Origin: CFX2 sp014338005
GTDB taxonomy: Bacteria; Chloroflexota; Anaerolineae; Aggregatilineales; Phototrophicaceae
Assembly (NCBI GenBank): GCA_030263555.1
Contig: SZPE01000010.1
Span: 1 to 64,000, forward strand
Length of the DNA: 64,000 bases
Direction: 5' to 3'
Both the position numbers and the translations under genes were made by a program. How positions within the stretch are numbered: position 1 is the stretch's first letter; the number at the start of each line of letters is the position of its first letter. Below the pieces are notes generated by a model that saw only the letters and a list, made by a program, of their open reading frames with translations, was not told the DNA's origin and searched no databases. Shown here one piece after another: positions 59,065-64,000 of this stretch.

Positions 59065-60606
59065 ATGATCGGACGCAAATTACGCAACCGCTACCAGATT
59101 CAAGAACATCTCGGCGATGGTTCAACCGCCACCGTGTATAAAGCGGTGGATACCCGCCTGGGGCGGCAGGTCGCGCTTAAGGTGCTGCTGCCCCACGTGC
59201 GTGAGGCCACCCGCAAACGCTTTTTCCAGGAAGCCAGCGCGGCGGCGCAGTTGAACCATCCCAATATCATGGCGATTTACGACATCGCCGAGGAAGATGA
59301 TCTCAACTTCCTGGTGGTTGAGTATGTCGAGGGTTTTCCGCTGTCGCATTATGTCCCCACTTCGGCGGAAGTGGTCGTGCAGTTGGGGGCGCAGATCGCC
59401 CTGGCGCTGCAATACGCTCACAGCCGTTCGGTCATCCACCGGGACATCAAACCGGCCAATATCAAAGTGACGCACGATGGGCAGATCAAAATTATGGATT
59501 TGGGGCTGGCGCTGCCGAAGGAAGCCACCCGCGTGACGGCGGACGGCATGGTGATCGGCACGCCGGCGTATCTGTCGCCGGAGCAGGCACAGGGTTTGAC
59601 TCTGGATAACCGCACCGACATTTACTCCCTGGGGGTGGTGCTGTACGAAATGGCGACCGGCCACCTGCCCTTCGACGCCGACGAAATCCCGGCCCTGCTT
59701 TTACAGCAGGTCAAACAACCGCCGCCGCCGCCGCGCCTGATCGCGCCGGATATGCCGGTAGAACTGGAGCGCGTCATCCTCAAGGCGCTGGAGAAAAATC
59801 CCGTCCGCCGCTTCCAGAGCTGCGAGGCGCTGGCAAACGCGCTCAAAGCCGCCGTGCCGACCGCCCCGACGGAGGAAGCCGTCGCGCCGCCCACGCCGGA
59901 TACCGCTACCCACATCCGCCCTACCGAGTCCGGCCAGGCGCTGCTCCAGCGGCGCAAGCCGGCCATTCGCGTCCTGCTGGCGGACGACCACACCATTTTA
60001 CGGCGCACGCTGGCTTCGTTTCTGGAATCGCACGATGAATATGTAGTGGTGGGCGAAGCGCCGGAAGGCGAAACCGCGCTTAAACAAACGCTGGCGATGC
60101 TGCCGGACGTGCTGCTGCTTGACCTGAACATGCCCGGCAAGGGCGGGCTGGACATCCTGCCTTCCGTCCGCGCCGAAGCCCCCAACGTCAAAGTGCTGGT
60201 GCTGACCGGACGCGAGGAGGAGTGGTACATCATGCGGGCGCTGCGCGCCGGGGCGCATGGTTACATCCTCAAATCCGCCGACGAAAACGAACTGCTCGAC
60301 AGCATTCAAAAGGTCACGCAGGGGCAGCTTGTTCTGGGACAGGGTGTGGCGGAACGCATCGTCGGCGGGCTGATCGGCGGTGGTACCGAATCCAAAATCA
60401 GTGAGCAGGAGCGGCAGGTTTTGTTGCAGGTGGCCGCCGGGCTGGAAAACGCCGACATCGCCCGTGTGTTACAGCTTCCGCTGCCGACGGTGATTGAGTC
60501 GCTGGCGCAGGCCATGAACAAACTGGGCGCCAAAGACCGCAACGCTGCCGCGCTTCATGCGCTGCGCGAGGGGTTCATCAGCCTGGAAGAACTGCACGAC
60601 CTGTAG
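59065..60606 (+). CDS. Ser/Thr kinase - receiver - HTH hybrid regulator
   Basis: 513 aa with three modules. The Hanks-type kinase (~8-265) has the ATP loop LGDGSTATVYKAVD, Lys39 in VALKVL, HRDIKPANIK (catalytic Asp ~131) and IMDLGLA, with DLG in place of DFG, plus the GTPAYLSPEQA activation segment. A Thr/Pro linker (~267-295) follows. The receiver (~300-425) has LLADDHT, phospho-acceptor Asp ~353 in LLLDLNMPG, LTG and LKSADE. The C-terminal LuxR-like HTH (~445-505) is ISEQERQVLLQVAAGLENADIARVLQLPLPTVIESLAQAMNKLG. One protein thus joins serine/threonine kinase and response-regulator signalling. No histidine kinase is adjacent. Confidence 0.92.
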   Translation: MIGRKLRNRYQIQEHLGDGSTATVYKAVDTRLGRQVALKVLLPHVREATRKRFFQEASAAAQLNHPNIMAIYDIAEEDDLNFLVVEYVEGFPLSHYVPTSAEVVVQLGAQIALALQYAHSRSVIHRDIKPANIKVTHDGQIKIMDLGLALPKEATRVTADGMVIGTPAYLSPEQAQGLTLDNRTDIYSLGVVLYEMATGHLPFDADEIPALLLQQVKQPPPPPRLIAPDMPVELERVILKALEKNPVRRFQSCEALANALKAAVPTAPTEEAVAPPTPDTATHIRPTESGQALLQRRKPAIRVLLADDHTILRRTLASFLESHDEYVVVGEAPEGETALKQTLAMLPDVLLLDLNMPGKGGLDILPSVRAEAPNVKVLVLTGREEEWYIMRALRAGAHGYILKSADENELLDSIQKVTQGQLVLGQGVAERIVGGLIGGGTESKISEQERQVLLQVAAGLENADIARVLQLPLPTVIESLAQAMNKLGAKDRNAAALHALREGFISLEELHDL

Positions 60607-60621
60607 ACGGCGCTTTTGTTC

Positions 60622-60786
60622 ATGATCCCCGCAAATCAACCGCCTGCCCCGGAAAACACGGGGCCGGTTTTGATTCCCCCGCGCCACATTCGCGCAAAGA
60701 TCGGCCTTTCGATGGATGTCAGAACTCGTTTCGTGATCTATGGTGTTATCCAGGCCGCGCAAAACAATACACCGCTGGCACAGTAG
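60622..60786 (+). CDS. Possible small protein, 54 aa
   Basis: ATG at 60622 to TAG at 60786, 15 bp after the kinase hybrid. Residues ~22-45 (HIRAKIGLSMDVRTRFVIYGVIQAA) resemble the recognition-helix end of LuxR-type HTH domains, and the head is Pro-rich. No clear ribosome binding site. It may be a decayed or truncated regulator, or a chance reading. Confidence 0.3.
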   Translation: MIPANQPPAPENTGPVLIPPRHIRAKIGLSMDVRTRFVIYGVIQAAQNNTPLAQ

Positions 60787-60796
60787 GGGCAAACAA

Positions 60797-60822
60797 ACGG
60801 GCGGGTTGTAAGTCCCGCCCGT
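60797..60822 (-). terminator. Candidate terminator of the S51-like gene
   Basis: ACGGGCGGG/CCCGCCCGT with an 8-nt loop. On the minus strand it is followed by TTTGTTTG, about 30 bp after the stop. Confidence 0.55.
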
Positions 60823-60853
60823 CCCATCATTATTCGATCACCGCGCCATCACC

Positions 60854-61555
60854 TTAAATCGCCACGTCCAGGCGGCGGCCCTTGCGGACGTGATACACCT
60901 GTCCCCAACCGCTCACCCGCATCTGGCCGTTTTCGACGATCAGGAAGGTGTTTTCGTCAATCGCCCAGCCTTCGGCGACCGCGCCGGTATCTACCGCGTG
61001 CAGTAAGCGGGAGAGTGTCCCCCACTGGCTGGCATGGACATCCACACTGAAGGATACCACGCCCAGTCCTGGCCGCACTTCGAGTTCGTCCAAGCCCTCG
61101 CCCGCGCCCTGATAGAGCATCTGGGTCAGGCGGTCGGCGCGCCGCACCTGCCAGCCGCCCACGATGGCCTGCCGGGGTAAAACCGCCGCGCCTGCCGACG
61201 TGCCGCCCAGCGGGATGCGGCTTTCGCGCGCGTAATCCAGCCAGGACATGTCGGCGCACAATGCTTCTTGGTAGAGCGGCGTCGGCCCGCCGGCGATGAA
61301 AATGCCGGAGGGCTGAACGGCCCGCAGCACCGCCGCGTCCACAGGGGACGCCGCCGATACGCCGATGGCATGAAAGGTCTGCTCGTCCAGTTGGAAGGTG
61401 GCGTGGGTTTCTGGCAGTTCATCCTCGCTGCCTGCCAGATACAGAAAAACAACCGGGCGGGCGGCGTCTGGCCGCGCCGCCTGCACAAAAGCCTGGAACG
61501 TGCCGGGGCGCGCGCCCCCGCCATGAAGATAAACGGGAAACGAGTTTTCCGTCAT
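60854..61555 (-). CDS. Peptidase S51/cyanophycinase-like protein
   Basis: Class I glutamine-amidotransferase-fold serine hydrolase, 233 aa. It has IFIAGGPTPLYQ, the nucleophile elbow LGGTSAGAAVLP (Ser ~121), and VSFSVDVHASQWGTLSRLLHAV, with the downstream His/Glu region EGWAIDENTFLIV, the layout of cyanophycinase and peptidase E. The strict cyanophycinase signature is not certain, and no cyanophycin synthetase is nearby, so a small-dipeptide or isoaspartyl substrate is possible. The start overlaps the peroxiredoxin stop (ATGA), so the two form an operon. Confidence 0.87.
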   Translation of the reverse strand: MTENSFPVYLHGGGARPGTFQAFVQAARPDAARPVVFLYLAGSEDELPETHATFQLDEQTFHAIGVSAASPVDAAVLRAVQPSGIFIAGGPTPLYQEALCADMSWLDYARESRIPLGGTSAGAAVLPRQAIVGGWQVRRADRLTQMLYQGAGEGLDELEVRPGLGVVSFSVDVHASQWGTLSRLLHAVDTGAVAEGWAIDENTFLIVENGQMRVSGWGQVYHVRKGRRLDVAI

Positions 61556-62025
61556 GCGCGGTTCACTTCACGGTTGAGGGCCGCCAGCGCCTTATTTACA
61601 CTGCCGGTCGGGCTGACGCCCACCTGCATATCGGCCACGATTCCGTTTTCGTCAATCACCCAGTAGGAGCGCACCATCAGCGGCAAGTTAATTACATTCA
61701 GCAGCGATACCCCCCACGCACCCCAGGCGGTCAGGACACGGCGTTCGGTGTCCGACAGCAGATCGTAGGGCAGCTTTTTGGCCTGTTTCCAGGCTTTCAG
61801 TTCGGCGGGTGTGTCGGCGCTGATGCCCAGCACAACCGCGTTAGCCGTTTCGATGTTTGGGAACTCGTCGCGGAAGCCGCAGGCCTGGGCGTTGCAGCCG
61901 GCTGTATTGGCCTTCGGGAAGGCGAAAATCACCACTTTCTGGCCGCGAAAATCGCTTAGCCGAACCGGTTCGCCATCCTGGTTCGGCAGTTCAAAATCCG
62001 GCGCGGGCTGGCCGATTGTAAGCAC
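61552..62025 (-). CDS. bcp: BCP-type peroxiredoxin
   Basis: Thiol peroxidase that reduces hydroperoxides. The 157 aa open with LTIGQPAPDFELPNQDGEPVRLSDFRGQKVVIFAFPKANTAGC: the P-x3-T-x2-C catalytic motif with Cys44, and the second Cys49 five residues on, as in atypical 2-Cys BCP. The Arg of the active site (R~117, in LMVRSYWVID) is present. First gene of the pair with the S51-like gene, 4-bp overlap. Divergent from recD2 across a 140-bp gap. Confidence 0.93.
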   Translation of the reverse strand: MLTIGQPAPDFELPNQDGEPVRLSDFRGQKVVIFAFPKANTAGCNAQACGFRDEFPNIETANAVVLGISADTPAELKAWKQAKKLPYDLLSDTERRVLTAWGAWGVSLLNVINLPLMVRSYWVIDENGIVADMQVGVSPTGSVNKALAALNREVNRA

Positions 62026-62164
62026 AGATCATCTCCTTACAACACAGACAAAATACGGATGTACTCTAACCAACTCATCTGAATGCGGGATGAGAGGTTT
62101 GTGAAAAGTTTGTCGAACTTACCGGCGGGTGTGCGGCGGCGCGCTTTCTGCTACAATCGCCTTT

Positions 62165-64000
62165 ATGGAAACACTGACCGGCTCAATTGAACGCATCACC
62201 TATTACAACGACGAAAACGGTTATACCGTCCTGCGGCTGCTGCCGGACAAAAGCCGCCCCGACCTGTCCGCCCGCGACGGCACGGTAACGGTCGTCGGCG
62301 CGATGCCGGAACTTCAGCCCGGCGAGGCGGTGGAGTTCATCGGCGATTGGGTCAACGACCCGCGTTACGGGATGCAGTTCCGCGCCGAAATCGTCAAACC
62401 GATTCTGCCCACCAGCCGCACCGGCATTATCAACTACCTCAGTAGCGGCATCGTCAAGGGCATCGGCCCGCGCACGGCGGAGAAAATCGCCGACTATTTT
62501 GGCGACGAAACGCTCCACATCCTCGACCACGCCCCGGAGCGCCTGGACGAAGTGCCGGGCTTGAAGTCCAACCTGGCGAAAGACCTCATCAAAGCCTGGG
62601 CGGAAAACCGCGTCATGCGCCAGATCATGATTTTTTTGCAGGGTTACGGCATCACCAGCCGCATGGCGATCCGCATCTACGGCGAATACGGTCAGGAAAC
62701 CATCGAGCGGGTGAAGGAAGACCCCTACCGCCTGGCCGATGAGGTGTTCGGTATCGGCTTCATCCGGGCGGACGCCATCGCGCGCAGCATGGGCGTCACC
62801 GGCGAGTCGCGCGGGCGCATCCGCGCCGGGCTGTTTTACGCGCTCAACAAATTGGCGCTGGACGGCCACACCTGTGCGCCCCGCGCTGTGCTGGTGGGGG
62901 AAGCTTGCAAACTGCTGGAGATCGAAAACCCGCCGGTGGTGGAGTTCGTGCTAAACCAACTGGTGCAGGAAGAAGAACTGTACGGCGACGTGATTCATGA
63001 GGATGGCCGCCCGCTGGGCGTGGTTTACCTGCCCATGTATTACCATTCGGAACGCGGCGTGGCGCGGCTGCTGCTGGATATGGCCGGCGCGCCGTCCGCC
63101 CTGATTAAAGCCTGGCAGGATACCCACTGGCCGGATTTTTTGGCCGAACTGGCAAAATCCAACCAGGTCGCGCTCACCGGCCAGCAGCAGGACGCAGTTA
63201 AAGCCGCGCTGATCAGCAAACTGTCCGTCCTCACCGGCGGCCCCGGCACGGGCAAAACCACCACCCTGCAAATGGTCATCAACGCGCTGCTGAGCGCCAA
63301 ACGCACCTTTAAGCTGGCGTCCCCCACCGGACGGGCTGCCAAACGCCTGAGCGAAGCCACCGGCCAAACCGCCACCACCATTCACCGGATGCTCGGTTAT
63401 TCGCCGGACGGCCACTTCCTGCACGACGAGGATTACCCGCTGGAAGCCGATATGGTGATCGTGGATGAAGCTTCCATGATTGACCTGGTGCTGTTTTACA
63501 GCCTGCTGAAGGCGCTGCGCCCCACTAGCCATCTGATGCTGGTGGGTGATATTGACCAGCTTCCCAGCGTCGGCGCGGGCAATGTGCTGCATGATGTGAT
63601 TAACAGCGGCCTGGCGCACGTCACCCGCCTGCAAACCATCTTTCGCCAGAGCGAGGACAGCCTGATCGTCGTCAACGCCCACCGCGTCAACCAGGGGCAG
63701 ATGCCAACGGTGGACAACCAGAGCCGCGACTTTTTTCTGTTCCAGGAGGACGACCCCGCGCGGGCGGCGGAACTGGTGGTAGACCTGGTGCTAAACCGGA
63801 TTCCCAACAAATTCGGCTTCGACCCGCTGGACGACATCCAGGTGATCGCCCCCATGTATCGCGGGCAGGTCGGCGTCCACGCGCTCAACGACGCGCTCCA
63901 GAAGGCGCTCAACGGCAGCCCGCGCCAAGCCGAAAAAAAGCTCGGCGGGCGGGTGTTCCGCGCCGGGGACAAGGTGATGCAGACCCGCAACAATTACGAA
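62165..64000 (+). CDS. recD2: RecD2-type ATP-dependent DNA helicase (3' truncated by window)
   Basis: Superfamily 1B 5'-3' helicase, seen for 612 codons without a stop. The N-terminal OB-like and HhH region begins LTGSIERITYYNDENGYTVLRL and contains GIVKGIGPRTAEKIADYFG, typical of the long RecD2/TraA form. The Walker A is VLTGGPGTGKTTTLQ (~356-370), motif II VIVDEASMIDL and motif III LVGDIDQLPSVGAGNVL. HRML and RAAKRLSEATG fit motif Ia. The C-terminal helicase motifs lie past the window. No RecB/C partners are seen, so it acts in RecBCD-independent repair. Confidence 0.94.
   Translation, partial: METLTGSIERITYYNDENGYTVLRLLPDKSRPDLSARDGTVTVVGAMPELQPGEAVEFIGDWVNDPRYGMQFRAEIVKPILPTSRTGIINYLSSGIVKGIGPRTAEKIADYFGDETLHILDHAPERLDEVPGLKSNLAKDLIKAWAENRVMRQIMIFLQGYGITSRMAIRIYGEYGQETIERVKEDPYRLADEVFGIGFIRADAIARSMGVTGESRGRIRAGLFYALNKLALDGHTCAPRAVLVGEACKLLEIENPPVVEFVLNQLVQEEELYGDVIHEDGRPLGVVYLPMYYHSERGVARLLLDMAGAPSALIKAWQDTHWPDFLAELAKSNQVALTGQQQDAVKAALISKLSVLTGGPGTGKTTTLQMVINALLSAKRTFKLASPTGRAAKRLSEATGQTATTIHRMLGYSPDGHFLHDEDYPLEADMVIVDEASMIDLVLFYSLLKALRPTSHLMLVGDIDQLPSVGAGNVLHDVINSGLAHVTRLQTIFRQSEDSLIVVNAHRVNQGQMPTVDNQSRDFFLFQEDDPARAAELVVDLVLNRIPNKFGFDPLDDIQVIAPMYRGQVGVHALNDALQKALNGSPRQAEKKLGGRVFRAGDKVMQTRNNYE

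Overview
The window is dense, GC-rich bacterial chromosome with short operons and small gaps. The gene content suggests a member of the Chloroflexota (Anaerolineae or a nearby class): a fused SdhC-SdhD membrane subunit, a kinase/response-regulator hybrid, many Thr/Pro-rich or lipobox-anchored surface proteins, a PucC-like MFS protein, and several dispersed GC-rich intergenic repeat families. That placement is inferred from overall character, not from a marker-gene tree.

Layout. 0-3.5 kb: a decayed TnpB remnant, endonuclease III, Maf, an FKBP-type isomerase and small hypotheticals. 3.5-7.3 kb: succinate dehydrogenase sdhCD-A-B on the minus strand. 7.5-10.5 kb: PncC, a LysM lipoprotein, and a divergent HxlR regulator/QorB-like pair. 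10.6-13 kb: rpsB-tsf-pyrH with a strong terminator between tsf and pyrH. 13-18.2 kb: a secreted SH3 protein, a PyrK-like Fe-S protein, a large HdrD/GlpC-like Fe-S oxidoreductase and a CysQ-like phosphatase. 18.3-26 kb: a sucrose-type cluster made of a LacI regulator (near-consensus promoter and perfect operator), an ABC importer without its ATPase, a GH32-like enzyme and amylosucrase. 26-30.3 kb: an FHA-membrane-thioredoxin fusion, an EthD-like protein, xanthine phosphoribosyltransferase, a lipoprotein and GMP synthase.

30.3-35.8 kb is the most interesting block. It is a minus-strand run of overlapping genes: SGNH esterase, lipoprotein, a 38-residue membrane microprotein with a C-terminal W-I-Y-x-x-F motif, an AlgI/DltB-type MBOAT acyltransferase, and two more SGNH proteins. 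It reads as a complete export and transfer system for O-acylating an extracellular polymer, with a DltX-like microprotein.

35.9-46.6 kb holds a cupin, a second GH13 enzyme, a membrane protein, J-domain and metallo-beta-lactamase-fold proteins, MurJ and the PucC-like MFS protein. 46.7-52.1 kb carries NiFe-hydrogenase maturation genes hypB-F-D-E; hypA and hypC are absent, and a dispersed repeat lies between hypF and hypD. 52.1-55.9 kb contains a GAF histidine kinase and dnaN flanking a 440-bp array of DnaA-box-like 9-mers that looks like a replication origin. 56-58.8 kb has a J-domain coiled-coil protein and a lower-GC restriction-modification pair whose endonuclease is frameshifted at an A5 run. 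59-64 kb has a Ser/Thr kinase-receiver-HTH hybrid, an S51 peptidase-like protein, a BCP-type peroxiredoxin and the 5' part of recD2, cut by the window end.

I saw no rRNA, tRNA or CRISPR array.
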